A stretch of 64,000 nucleotides of DNA, from contig NZ_CP064686.1 of the NCBI RefSeq assembly GCF_023100905.1, positions 434,001-498,000 of the forward strand, given 5' to 3'. Both the position numbers and the translations under genes were made by a program. Within the stretch, counting starts at the first letter, position 1. Every line of letters begins with the position of its first letter. Below, in pieces: positions 33,377 through 41,769 of the stretch. The DNA is from Bradyrhizobium sp. 4. GTDB taxonomy: Bacteria; Pseudomonadota; Alphaproteobacteria; Rhizobiales; Xanthobacteraceae. Under the pieces are notes generated by a model that saw only the letters and a list, made by a program, of their open reading frames with translations, ran no database searches and was not told where the DNA came from.

Positions 33377-34074
33377 GAATTTGTATCGATCGCTCCGCTG
33401 CGCGGGGTTGAATACAATTCAGTAGGGTCGCTATTCTCTATCGCTGACAGTTGGCGTGCGTCATCCCACTTCTCCATCGCGTTCTTGAGTGCCTGCATGG
33501 TTGCGCGGTTCTCAGGAAGCATTTGTGCGTTGATGTCGTCGTAATCCACTGCACCCTTATGGATGCCGATAGCATAGAAGCCGAGGAGTGGAAGAAAGCG
33601 CGATGGAAAGACCGACCAGACAGCGGAAGTGCTCGCTAGATCGATCGCGGTGCTCGTGGATACGTATGGGATATGAAGTGTGCCGGCAAATGGCGGCGTG
33701 CCATTGAAATACAGCGTGCCCGCATTTTCATCGAAGACGAATGTTGAATTGTCGTCTTTATACTCAAGGCGACGGTCAAATGGTACTTGGCTGTAGTAGT
33801 GAATGAGATTACTTCCATCGAATAGTTTGATGACGCCATCGCCGTAAAAACGTGAGAAGTCCGTTATCCCTGAAAGGGATTTTGCGGTTTGCCATGTATT
33901 CGTGGTGAGGAGTGACAGAGACGTATCAGTCTTGCGTAGCGCCATCCATGGCCGTTCCTCTTCGAGGACTGTTTTTGCCGTGTCAACGAGGACATCCAAG
34001 AGTGTCGTATCGATGGTCGCGCTTCCGTTCAATCCGGTGACAAATGTGGTGAGTTCGGTTCCTTTTGAAATCAT
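33373..34074 (-). CDS. head-tail adaptor-like protein
   Basis: The 233-aa protein starts with a short helical N-terminus (LLDVLVDTAKTVLEEERPWM), a central beta domain and C-terminal helices (NRATMQALKNAMEKWDDARQ). Size, fold pattern and position between coat region and nozzle-like gene match podovirus adaptor (gp4-like) proteins. ATGA overlaps on both sides. Confidence 0.5.
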   Translation of the reverse strand: MISKGTELTTFVTGLNGSATIDTTLLDVLVDTAKTVLEEERPWMALRKTDTSLSLLTTNTWQTAKSLSGITDFSRFYGDGVIKLFDGSNLIHYYSQVPFDRRLEYKDDNSTFVFDENAGTLYFNGTPPFAGTLHIPYVSTSTAIDLASTSAVWSVFPSRFLPLLGFYAIGIHKGAVDYDDINAQMLPENRATMQALKNAMEKWDDARQLSAIENSDPTELYSTPRSGAIDTNS

Positions 34075-34883
34075 AGTGCGAGTGATTTAAGGTCAAACGG
34101 CTGCGCCTCCTCTTGCTTTGGTGCTGCAGGAGTGTTCATTTTCATGGTGGTAGGTGCCATTGAGAAGGTGGTGTCGCTCACGATTCCCTTGAGCTGTGTG
34201 AGCACTTCCGACTTAATACCCTCAACAACCTTCGCAGTGATTTCATCCTCACGAGTAAGAAATACCTGGGCGAGCCGTTTCATTTCCTGCTCCATGAGTT
34301 GCTGTAGAGGAGTGAGGTCTGTTTCAGGGGTGACATCCTTGGTGTCTATCGCGCTTCTCACTTCATCAATCTTCGAGAGAACAGGTGAGAGGTCAACGTC
34401 AGGTACTTCTGTCTTGTTTCCTTTGATCGCAGTGATGATTTCATCGGTTCTGTCTTCAGGCATTTTCTGCTTGGGGAATTTGATTGGTTCTGGTGCTGGT
34501 ATGTTGCCAATCTCTTCCTTGATGATTCTCCGTACAGTGAAGGCGTCGAGCGATCCCCCACCACCTCCCAGCGTGCGCATGACGCGTTCCTGCACAAGGT
34601 AGGTATTCTCCTCGTCGCCGTAGTTGGCGTTCTTGGTCGTGTAGATCGAGTTGGTATAGACCGAAGTGACCACCGAAATGTAGAAACCTTGACCCGATGG
34701 GTCTGCGGGCACTTGCCAGTCTTTTTTGAAGCGCTGACTGCCTTTATCGGTCAGATCGAGCGTTGCAATGATCGCATCAGTGTACGCGTTACGAATTACA
34801 GCCCGGACGTAGTTGGTGTCCGTATCGAGGTGGTTGGCAATTTGCCGGACCACTGTGAACGAGTTGCCGGGCTGAAGAATCAT
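34071..34883 (-). CDS. virion-cluster protein with beta N-domain and helical tail
   Basis: The 270-aa protein has an N-terminal beta-type domain (MILQPGNSFTVVRQIANHLD...), a GGGGG linker near 107, then long helices (DLSPVLSKIDEVRSAIDTK, TPLQQLMEQEMKRLAQVFL). It could be a head-tail connector or fibre-anchor protein. Not recognised. Confidence 0.5.
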   Translation of the reverse strand: MILQPGNSFTVVRQIANHLDTDTNYVRAVIRNAYTDAIIATLDLTDKGSQRFKKDWQVPADPSGQGFYISVVTSVYTNSIYTTKNANYGDEENTYLVQERVMRTLGGGGGSLDAFTVRRIIKEEIGNIPAPEPIKFPKQKMPEDRTDEIITAIKGNKTEVPDVDLSPVLSKIDEVRSAIDTKDVTPETDLTPLQQLMEQEMKRLAQVFLTREDEITAKVVEGIKSEVLTQLKGIVSDTTFSMAPTTMKMNTPAAPKQEEAQPFDLKSLAL

Positions 34884-34886
34884 AGG

Positions 34887-35387
34887 TTAGAAATTTGCAC
34901 TGGCGGAGCATGTATGCTCGCCGTCGGTTGTTTCGAGAACGATGCAGCGAATACCTTGGAAGGTATCCGTGCGAAGATCTAGTGCAACGACAACGGTTGA
35001 AGTTGCAGCGTTGATCGTAATGGACGATGTTGCGGTCGCTGAAACATCTGAACCGATGAGACGATTGAAATCATTCCATGTAGTACCAGCGTCATTCGTA
35101 ACCTGGATACGAAAGCGCGATAGCCCGAGGTTTGGCTGCACACGTCCGCCACGCGAAACGATGATCTCTACCTTCTTCGCACCAGCAATATTGAACCAGC
35201 CACCACTGCCAGCGAGATTGGTTGAGGTAGCGTTTGTGGTCGTTGCACTGAAGAACGTGAAGTTTTGATAACTGTTTACCTGCGTATCGATGTGGGATGA
35301 TATTTCACCATATGCCATAGCGAAGAAAGCGAACACTGTAATCAGTGCCGCTGCGATGAAACCTGTGAGTTTTAATTTATGAGTCAT
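34887..35387 (-). CDS. membrane-anchored or exported virion-cluster protein A
   Basis: The 166-aa protein begins MTHKLKLTGFIAAALITVFA, a signal peptide or anchor, followed by a Thr/Ser-rich segment (ATTTNATSTNLAGSG) and a compact beta domain ending with two Cys (IRCIVLETTDGEHTC). It lies in the head region yet appears exported. Function unknown; could be a secreted decoration or surface-modifying protein. Confidence 0.55.
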   Translation of the reverse strand: MTHKLKLTGFIAAALITVFAFFAMAYGEISSHIDTQVNSYQNFTFFSATTTNATSTNLAGSGGWFNIAGAKKVEIIVSRGGRVQPNLGLSRFRIQVTNDAGTTWNDFNRLIGSDVSATATSSITINAATSTVVVALDLRTDTFQGIRCIVLETTDGEHTCSASANF

Positions 35388-35409
35388 AGATTGCTTTAGT
35401 TTTTAAGAG

Positions 35410-35458
35410 GTCGTGGCCTCATCTCCAGCCCTATAAAGGGCCAGAGTGAGGCTGCGAC
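35410..35458. promoter_or_regulatory. long hairpin between virion-cluster proteins A and B
   Basis: GTCG / CGAC (35410-35413, 35455-35458) close a stem continued by GCCTCA/TGAGGC and CTCCAGCCC/GGGCCAGAG with a 6-nt loop. It directly follows the stop codon of the upstream gene. No T run follows on either strand, so an mRNA-processing or partial-termination site that lowers downstream expression is likelier than a full terminator. Confidence 0.5.
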
Positions 35459-35973
35459 TAGAGAGGGTCGATACAGATCAACTTCCATTTGCCAGACGAA
35501 GACGCAGTGGATGACCACGTAAACGTGTTTCCAGTGTTGTTGAGAAGTCTTACGTCTATGGTTCCTGAAAGTGTCGTTGAGGCGAGCGCACCGTCAACAG
35601 AGATACCGCCAAAGACGGCACTCACTGTTGGAGATGGGACAACGCTGCAAATACTATCTGTCGTGATACCCGCGATTGCCGATGCAGATGAGATTACTCC
35701 GTTCGTTGCACCTCCGCACGAAACGACAACCGACGACGAAGCCGCGATTGTGTTCGAATAGGAGTTGATTGTGCAGCCGGTGGCTTTAATTCCCATGATG
35801 TTCGTTCCAGATGGGCCTACGTGGAATCCAGCTTGATCAAAGGATTGCTGGACCTGGTTGTAGACGCCTCCGAAATCTATCGGTGCCGGAGCTTTGTTCG
35901 TAGCTACAGAAACTAGCCAACCAACAGCCAGTCCTGCGATGACGAGTGCAGTGCTTTTGAGGATGTTAGTCAT
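35458..35973 (-). CDS. membrane-anchored or exported virion-cluster protein B
   Basis: The 171-aa protein starts MTNILKSTALVIAGLAVGWLVS, a single membrane helix or signal, then PAPIDFGGVYNQVQQSFDQA and a Ser/Ala/Thr-rich beta domain with four Cys. It is similar in build to protein A downstream. Placed directly after the coat gene, where phages often keep decoration proteins. Function unknown. Confidence 0.55.
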   Translation of the reverse strand: MTNILKSTALVIAGLAVGWLVSVATNKAPAPIDFGGVYNQVQQSFDQAGFHVGPSGTNIMGIKATGCTINSYSNTIAASSSVVVSCGGATNGVISSASAIAGITTDSICSVVPSPTVSAVFGGISVDGALASTTLSGTIDVRLLNNTGNTFTWSSTASSSGKWKLICIDPL

Positions 35974-35992
35974 AGTGGCTGATTGTTAGTTG

Positions 35993-37267
35993 CTATTTCT
36001 GTGTAGTAGCTGCTGCGGTGAAGCTCGACGAGTTCACTTCGAGGGCAACGATCTGCGGAGCCTGGTCAACGAAGACCTTGATTCCGTAAGCAGCCCACGT
36101 GATGTAGTCGCGACCGATCTTTCCAGAGACAGAGTTGTCTTCGAGAGATGGGTCTTTTTGGATCACAACACTGACAGACTTAGACAAGGCAAAGAGGCAG
36201 TGAAGCATTTGCTTGGTCGAGGTCCATGTGTCTGTTGGATCAGTGAATGACTTCGAAACGACGACCGTACCCCAGCCACTACCGACGAGCGTGAGCGTGT
36301 CAGCAGAGTTCGAGTTAGTGGCCGTGAGGTTCTTCATCAGCCTTTGGTTCGCTGCAGTGAGTGCTACACCGTTCGAGTCGGTTGTCCCTGGTGTATTGAT
36401 GAGACCGGCGAGATTTGCGCGAGCTGCATCAGCAGAGCCACCGATCAAGACGTTACCGGCTGTGGAGCCGAGTGTGGTCTTGAACGTGAAGGTAACACCG
36501 TTGACAGTCACGGTATCACCATCAGAAGGCTGAGTGACCATCGAGAGCACACCTGTCCATGGCAACGTGTTCACACAGAACACATTGAAGCCCATGAAGT
36601 AGCCCTGGAATCCGTTTCGGGATACCTGGTCGCCCAAGAGCGTGTCTTTTCCACCGAGGAAGAGCTCGATGTAGGTGAGGATTTCCGGCGATACGATCGC
36701 AATCGGCATACCCTCTGGTACTTCGAGGTCCATTGAGGACTGGAAACGGTTGTTGTAAATGACGTTCTTCAAGCGAAGCTTCTGCTTTGCGGTAGTGAAG
36801 ACAGTCGCGACGTTCGACGCAGTGACCGTGAAAGCATTGCCGGATGTTCCGGAGAATGTTCCATCGTCCATAGTCGTACCCGCACCGTTGTAGGCAGCGA
36901 GGGTCACGTCACCATCGATCTGGTTGATCATGGCGTTCGCGAGCTTGCGACCGTACTTTTGCTTGACTGAGAGGTGTGCCTGGAGCTCATCAAGTTTCTT
37001 GATGTAGATCGAGGCTTCCTTCTCCTTGTTGATAGTGAGCGTCTCTGCCGTATCTGTGATTGCCTGTGTTGAGTAGGAACCATCAGCACCCATGTCGTTC
37101 ACAACGACATCAGATGCGTACGAGCGGGAAACGGTCTGGCCTTTTGTAAGACCAGCCTCAAGGCGCGTGTCACCTAAGATTGGGTAAACTGGCTCCTTGA
37201 AGTGTGACATTTGGTATTCGGCCGAGTAGACCGTTTTAAATGTCATTGTGTTTGGATTTGCAGCCAT
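35993..37267 (-). CDS. major capsid protein with inserted domain
   Basis: The 424-aa product follows a scaffold-type gene and has coat-like segments: an N-arm (MAANPNTMTFKTVYSAEYQM), a long central helix (YGRKLANAMINQIDGDV), IAIVSPEILTYIELFL and a C-terminal YITWAAYGIKVFVDQAPQIV. Residues about 243-352 look like an insert with the phage motif DTVTVNGVTFTFKTTLG...ADAARANLAGLIN, otherwise found in separate phage head or tail proteins. HK97-type fold is inferred. Confidence 0.7.
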   Translation of the reverse strand: MAANPNTMTFKTVYSAEYQMSHFKEPVYPILGDTRLEAGLTKGQTVSRSYASDVVVNDMGADGSYSTQAITDTAETLTINKEKEASIYIKKLDELQAHLSVKQKYGRKLANAMINQIDGDVTLAAYNGAGTTMDDGTFSGTSGNAFTVTASNVATVFTTAKQKLRLKNVIYNNRFQSSMDLEVPEGMPIAIVSPEILTYIELFLGGKDTLLGDQVSRNGFQGYFMGFNVFCVNTLPWTGVLSMVTQPSDGDTVTVNGVTFTFKTTLGSTAGNVLIGGSADAARANLAGLINTPGTTDSNGVALTAANQRLMKNLTATNSNSADTLTLVGSGWGTVVVSKSFTDPTDTWTSTKQMLHCLFALSKSVSVVIQKDPSLEDNSVSGKIGRDYITWAAYGIKVFVDQAPQIVALEVNSSSFTAAATTQK

Positions 37268-37303
37268 AACAATAATTGCTAAGCCGAAAGAGCAGCGTAA
37301 ACG

Positions 37304-38179
37304 CTAGATGAGTATCTTCTTTCCCTGCGCGTTGGTCATGAGGCCCTCAGACTTCTTTGTCAGCTCCTTGTATGTTTTCTCCCATTCCTTGCGTTCGGCC
37401 ATGGTCATCTTGCTGTAATCAGCTTCAGGGTTGAATTCGAAGTCGGGTTGTTCGACTTCTTTTCGTCCCTTAGATTCCATGCCGCGCTTCTTGGGGGAAA
37501 CGAGAGCAGACAGTTTGTCCTGGTGTTCGAAAGCGACATAAGCGAGCGACTTGTCATGCCATTCCTTTGTGTGGGACAGCGTGTCGAGCTCGGCTTTAAT
37601 CGTCTTCAATTCCTCATCATTGACCGTAGGGAAGAGCTTTTTCAGAGACGGGACGGACTTCTCGAACTCATCATTGAACATTGATTGCTCGATGCTCTTG
37701 GCGTTGGTGGTTTTCCAAGCCTTGAATTCGGCGATGTCCTTCTGCAATGATTCATCCGGCTTCTGCTCAAACCCCTTGCGGGCATCTTCGATGATGCGCT
37801 TCACGAGGTCTGGATCAGCACCGACTTTCTTGGCGTACTCGACGGCATCCTTGGCAGTCTCTTTCTCGTCGTCAGTGCCCTTGGCGGCGACCGCTTCTTC
37901 GAGTAGACGCTTTGCTTCGTCGCGCTCCTTCTCCGCTTGCTCAGCTCGTGCTTCGGCCGTCTTACGTTCGGATTTCTCCTCTTTGTAGACGTCGTAGATC
38001 GAGCGCTTGCGTTGCTCTTTCGGTTCTTCTTTTAAAGGTTCTTTTGGTTCCTCGGGCTCGTCCTTTGGCTCTTCAGCTTCAGGTGCCTCCGGTTCCTCTT
38101 TTGGAGTGTCTTTCAACTCCGGGAGGTCTACGCCAGCTTTGGCTAGTACCGCCTTGTATGCTTCTTCGTCTTGCGACAT
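37304..38179 (-). CDS. scaffold-like protein
   Basis: The 291-aa protein is highly charged: a Pro/Glu/Lys-rich N-terminus (about 20-60), a long helical stretch (about 65-200) and a basic C-terminus ending LMTNAQGKKILI. Highly helical acidic proteins directly before the coat gene are scaffolds in most tailed phages. A 125-bp leader with a CGTCGT/ACGACG hairpin precedes it. Confidence 0.65.
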   Translation of the reverse strand: MSQDEEAYKAVLAKAGVDLPELKDTPKEEPEAPEAEEPKDEPEEPKEPLKEEPKEQRKRSIYDVYKEEKSERKTAEARAEQAEKERDEAKRLLEEAVAAKGTDDEKETAKDAVEYAKKVGADPDLVKRIIEDARKGFEQKPDESLQKDIAEFKAWKTTNAKSIEQSMFNDEFEKSVPSLKKLFPTVNDEELKTIKAELDTLSHTKEWHDKSLAYVAFEHQDKLSALVSPKKRGMESKGRKEVEQPDFEFNPEADYSKMTMAERKEWEKTYKELTKKSEGLMTNAQGKKILI

Positions 38180-38304
38180 AGGTTTGTTTGTCTATCAGCG
38201 TCGTAACCACGACGGACAGTTTTTGATAGGTGCCTGTGAACCGTGCCCCTGTAAAATTCCGAGGCGCGAAAAGGCAGTATTAGGAGCTTGCCAAGAGCAA
38301 AGAG

Positions 38305-38499
38305 CTACGAAATGACAGCGTCGGGATATTGATCCGCGAACTGCTTTGCGAGCTTTTGGAAGTTCTCACCGTGTATCTCTTTCGAGTAGGTGCGCTCGTT
38401 GCCGCGCCACGACACAGTGACAGATGTGACTTCAGCCTTCTCCGGAACGCCTGTGCGTCCTTCTGGCTCCGCGTCTTTTACTTTCTTGGGTTTAGTCAT
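38305..38499 (-). CDS. 64-aa hypothetical phage protein
   Basis: MTKPKKVKDAEPEGRTGVPE starts a charged tail, followed by a small beta-alpha part (VTVSWRGNERTYSKEIHG, FQKLAKQFADQYP). Not recognised. Lies between portal-associated genes and the scaffold. Confidence 0.55.
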   Translation of the reverse strand: MTKPKKVKDAEPEGRTGVPEKAEVTSVTVSWRGNERTYSKEIHGENFQKLAKQFADQYPDAVIS

Positions 38500-38541
38500 G
38501 ATTTTGGAATAACTGGTAAGTATCGTAAGTATGCAAAATGG

Positions 38542-38904
38542 CTACGCACTTGTGGCGTTGATTGCTGCAGTTATTTCCATATTGATCTTCTCGATCTCTC
38601 TTTTCGGATCGTCTGCTGCGAGCTGAATGAGCCACAGCATGGCGTCTTGTTCCGCCCAGGCTGATTGACGCTGCACTTCTGTCATGGATCGACGCTTCCA
38701 CAGCATCATTGCTGTCTGCTTATAGCTGTCTCTGGCGCGCGCGATGATCTGCTTGGTGATGTCATGCTCTTTCCAGGATGCAAGAGCCTCGTTGTGGACA
38801 AGTGCGGTCTGCCATTCCTTGATTTTCTCCTCATTATCAGCGCGAATGTCCTCATCTACTTCGGTGAGGAATATCTCTCTCAATTTGTCGATGTCTGTGC
38901 TCAT
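38542..38904 (-). CDS. hypothetical phage protein, helical
   Basis: The 120-aa product is nearly all helical (MSTDIDKLREIFLTEVDEDI, MTEVQRQSAWAEQDAMLWLI). Its start overlaps the stop of the 44-aa gene upstream in an ATGA junction. Unknown function. Confidence 0.6.
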   Translation of the reverse strand: MSTDIDKLREIFLTEVDEDIRADNEEKIKEWQTALVHNEALASWKEHDITKQIIARARDSYKQTAMMLWKRRSMTEVQRQSAWAEQDAMLWLIQLAADDPKREIEKINMEITAAINATSA

Positions 38905-39035
38905 GCTTTGTAGCCGAACTCCGTTGGTGTATCGGCGTTCTGCGCTGCGATATTGACAATCTTGCCCTTACGCTCGTTTTGAATAGCTTCAGTGATGCTC
39001 TCCGCGTCTACTTCCTTGGTAATGACGTATCTCAT
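38901..39035 (-). CDS. 44-aa phage protein
   Basis: This short frame (MRYVITKEVDAESITEAIQN...) overlaps the portal stop and the next gene's start by ATGA junctions at both ends, which is strong support for translation. No function recognised. Confidence 0.6.
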   Translation of the reverse strand: MRYVITKEVDAESITEAIQNERKGKIVNIAAQNADTPTEFGYKA

Positions 39036-41113
39036 GCGGCGAGCTGGGCGATGTTCATGGCGTGTGACACACCTGGAGGGACACCGGGATTCTGTGCCTT
39101 GCTTGGTGCTGCGCCGGGTGCAGCGGGAGCTGCCCCTGGTGCTATACCCTGCTGCATCTGCATGGCACGCGCATCTTCCATAGCCTTACGCTCGATGTTC
39201 TGCATGGCAATCTGCTCGTGCGAGCTGGCGTACTCAAGGAGCTGGTCAAACTTCTCGCCTAGAGTAGCCCTATTGTCAGAGGCGAAATCGACGATCTTCT
39301 GCATGAAAGCAGGGGTGGCACCGAACCACTGCACGGGCTGCTTACCCTGTAGGATGAGCTGAATAGCCTCGGATGCTTTAGCGAGGGACTTCTTGTCGTT
39401 ATTGCTCTTGGTGTCGGTCGCTTCCGCGATCTCTGCATCCTCGTACCCACCCACAGCACTGAGAAGCTCGCTTGCGCGCCATTTGGCGTTGATGATGGGG
39501 GAGAGAATAGGATCGGCACCGATCGCCTCAAGAGCGTTCTTGCGTTTTTCCATGTTCATGTCACTCTCTTCCTGCTGCTTGTCAGTCGATTCAATGAGGA
39601 CGTCGACGTCCTTGGTCGTATCGAGATCGAGGCGTGTGATCTGCTCCCACTCCCATCCTCGCTCGCCCATCATGCGGATAGCCATTTTGGAAGGCATGTG
39701 GTCTTTGAGGCCGTAGATATAGCGCTTGCCCAAGCCCGCCATCATGTCCTGGAAGGGCTGTGCACCCCACGAGAGGCGCTTTGATACCGATTTTTGCTCT
39801 GCAAAGGCTACTGAGGCCTTTTTAGACACGTCAGTGACGCTCCCTTGCGCCATGTCGTTTGCTCCGTTGTTTCTACCGAGGGTACTGACAGTCCAGTCGA
39901 TGAGATTGACCGTTCCGTTCAATTCACCTGACTTAAATTCAAAGATACCCTCTGAAATGCGCTTGGTGCCGCCCATAGTGTCAGCAGGGACGAGAGCATC
40001 AGGTCGATACTGAGCTTCGTCGAGCTTGCGGACGTCCTTGAACATGTCCTTGTCGTAGTAGCGCGTGCCGAAGTTGCGCTTTTCGCGGTTGGTGAGCTCC
40101 TGGTTGAACATGGCGACGATTGCATCACACGCAGCATAGGCGTCGTCACCGTATGACTTCGAAAGAAGGTTCTCGTCATCCTCGTGTGTGGTGTAGGGAT
40201 TCCAGGGATAGAGCTCGGAGCTGCACATGTCCTTCCACGGTTCAAATCTGAGCCATATCTTGGTCCATGGGTGCCAACACAAGTAATAGCGGGTGCCATC
40301 GATATTCAAAATCCATGAGGCAAGCTTAAACACGCTCTCGCCTACGTAGGTGGTGTTGTCGGGGTTGAGGCCAAGTGGTTTGAAGCGTGAAAGCTTTTCG
40401 CTCATATCCGAGCGTCCATCAGGTAGGTAGTCACTATCGGCAGAGAGGCGCAATAATTCCTTTACTTGTTGCTGGTCGTACGAACCTGAGCGGGCACCTG
40501 ATACGAGTTCCGACCTTGTTTTCTCGATATCCTCTTCGCCATTGAAGAGATGATTCTCGTTGTAGAGTCCGCCGCGCGGTTGGAAGTGATAGTTCTTTAG
40601 ATTGACGATTTCGAGCTCTGATTTGTACTCAGGATCGCTCTCCGCAGTCAGCTTTGGAATGGCGATGCCGTTCATAATAGCGTGCTTTCTAGCCATTCTG
40701 AGCTTGCTATCCCATTTACTGTTCTGTGCGGTGTTCATCACCTCCATTTGAAACGCACCGTTGATCTTCTGGACCTTGAAATAGTCTGCAGCATCGCCTT
40801 CCTTAAATTTCAAGCGAATAGGCGTGTCGTATTGTGCATTAAGCGTGTCGATCATGCCGGGAAATACAGGGATAGGCACATTGAAAAGCTGGCGCAGTTT
40901 CTTCTGCACCTTGCCATCGTAGAGCTGCCAGTACTTTGCGAGGGTTGCGAGGCGTGGCTTCTTGAAATCAGTCGAGGCCATGAGCTGGCGGGTTGCGACA
41001 GTGACCGCTTCGTCCGCGAGCTGCTTACCGCTCAAATTCTTCCAACGGCTATCGAGGTATTCAGAAGAATCTTGTGCTGATTTTTCTGTATCGGTGGAGG
41101 CGTCAGTAGACAT
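39032..41113 (-). CDS. portal protein
   Basis: The 693-aa product (start MSTDASTDTEKSAQDSSEYL) follows the terminase and has portal-like features: alternating helices, FPGMIDTLNAQYDTPIRLKF, a long region of WILNIDGTRYYLCWHPWTKI-type strands, helices near the C-terminus (KFDQLLEYASSHEQIAMQNI), and an Ala/Pro/Gly-rich end. The open frame extends to 41227, but TACACT lies 7 nt before ATG 41113 and the upstream part looks unrelated. Confidence 0.7.
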   Translation of the reverse strand: MSTDASTDTEKSAQDSSEYLDSRWKNLSGKQLADEAVTVATRQLMASTDFKKPRLATLAKYWQLYDGKVQKKLRQLFNVPIPVFPGMIDTLNAQYDTPIRLKFKEGDAADYFKVQKINGAFQMEVMNTAQNSKWDSKLRMARKHAIMNGIAIPKLTAESDPEYKSELEIVNLKNYHFQPRGGLYNENHLFNGEEDIEKTRSELVSGARSGSYDQQQVKELLRLSADSDYLPDGRSDMSEKLSRFKPLGLNPDNTTYVGESVFKLASWILNIDGTRYYLCWHPWTKIWLRFEPWKDMCSSELYPWNPYTTHEDDENLLSKSYGDDAYAACDAIVAMFNQELTNREKRNFGTRYYDKDMFKDVRKLDEAQYRPDALVPADTMGGTKRISEGIFEFKSGELNGTVNLIDWTVSTLGRNNGANDMAQGSVTDVSKKASVAFAEQKSVSKRLSWGAQPFQDMMAGLGKRYIYGLKDHMPSKMAIRMMGERGWEWEQITRLDLDTTKDVDVLIESTDKQQEESDMNMEKRKNALEAIGADPILSPIINAKWRASELLSAVGGYEDAEIAEATDTKSNNDKKSLAKASEAIQLILQGKQPVQWFGATPAFMQKIVDFASDNRATLGEKFDQLLEYASSHEQIAMQNIERKAMEDARAMQMQQGIAPGAAPAAPGAAPSKAQNPGVPPGVSHAMNIAQLAA

Positions 41114-41130
41114 TCTCTGAAGTGTACAAA

Positions 41131-41397
41131 CTACGCCCTGTTTTGTGGCGTTCGAAGTGATCGCATGTAATCTCGGTTGCACATACCTCTGGCATGATGG
41201 TCCACGATCGTGAACGGAATAGAGCACACCTTACAGCGTCCTGACTGTCCTGAATCGCATGGAGAGTAGAGACAATGCGGACAAGGGAAGCACAGTAGCT
41301 GCTTCTCACGAATAGGCGACTTGCGGACATTGGGGATGTCGTAGAGCTCTTCACAGCGCTGACAACGGCGCTTAATCGTTGATGGTTGGCAATTCAT
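41131..41397 (-). CDS. 88-aa zinc-ribbon protein
   Basis: Cys pairs RRCQRCEELY, CFPCPHCLYSPC and GRCKVCSIPF, with DHHARGMC, imply two or more zinc sites. It overlaps the preceding zinc-ribbon gene in another frame by 26 bp. Such small zinc proteins near terminases are often of unknown role. Confidence 0.55.
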   Translation of the reverse strand: MNCQPSTIKRRCQRCEELYDIPNVRKSPIREKQLLCFPCPHCLYSPCDSGQSGRCKVCSIPFTIVDHHARGMCNRDYMRSLRTPQNRA

Positions 41398-41530
41398 ATG
41401 GTGGCTGGTGGAAGATCGGCGTGCAGTTATTGGGACAGATATATACGCCAGTCACAAGATCACGTGTGCAGTCCTTGTCGGGGAATAACCCCTTGCAGTG
41501 CTGACACCGAAACATGTCGTCGCGTCTCAT
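41372..41530 (-). CDS. 52-aa zinc-ribbon protein
   Basis: The frame encodes MRRDDMFRCQHCKGLFPDKD with further Cys in YICPNNCTP. ATG overlaps the upstream stop (ATGA). One zinc site. Unknown function. Confidence 0.55.
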   Translation of the reverse strand: MRRDDMFRCQHCKGLFPDKDCTRDLVTGVYICPNNCTPIFHQPPYELPTIND

Positions 41531-41769
41531 ACTTTTTTGGTGAGGTGAAAGTATGAGCAGCGGTCACACAGATAAATGCGCAGAGGAATCATGGCTTTCG
41601 CTTCTTGTATGAGCTTCTTATCTTCCGCTTCACCTCGGGTCTTCCAGCAGACCTTTTGTCCGCAGTACTCAATGACTGCGTTCGCCTCATTCCAAAACTG
41701 CCAGCGGTTCTTTCGCCACCGCTCAATAGGCCTGATGGTCTGCTTTTTAGGATAGTGTTGGTGACTCAT
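41527..41769 (-). CDS. 80-aa basic phage protein
   Basis: MSHQHYPKKQTIRPIERWRK followed by YCGQKVCWKTRGEAE and LCDRCSYFHLTKK; a basic protein with Cys/His residues resembling a zinc ribbon. Overlaps the terminase 3' end by 23 bp. Confidence 0.55.
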   Translation of the reverse strand: MSHQHYPKKQTIRPIERWRKNRWQFWNEANAVIEYCGQKVCWKTRGEAEDKKLIQEAKAMIPLRIYLCDRCSYFHLTKKV

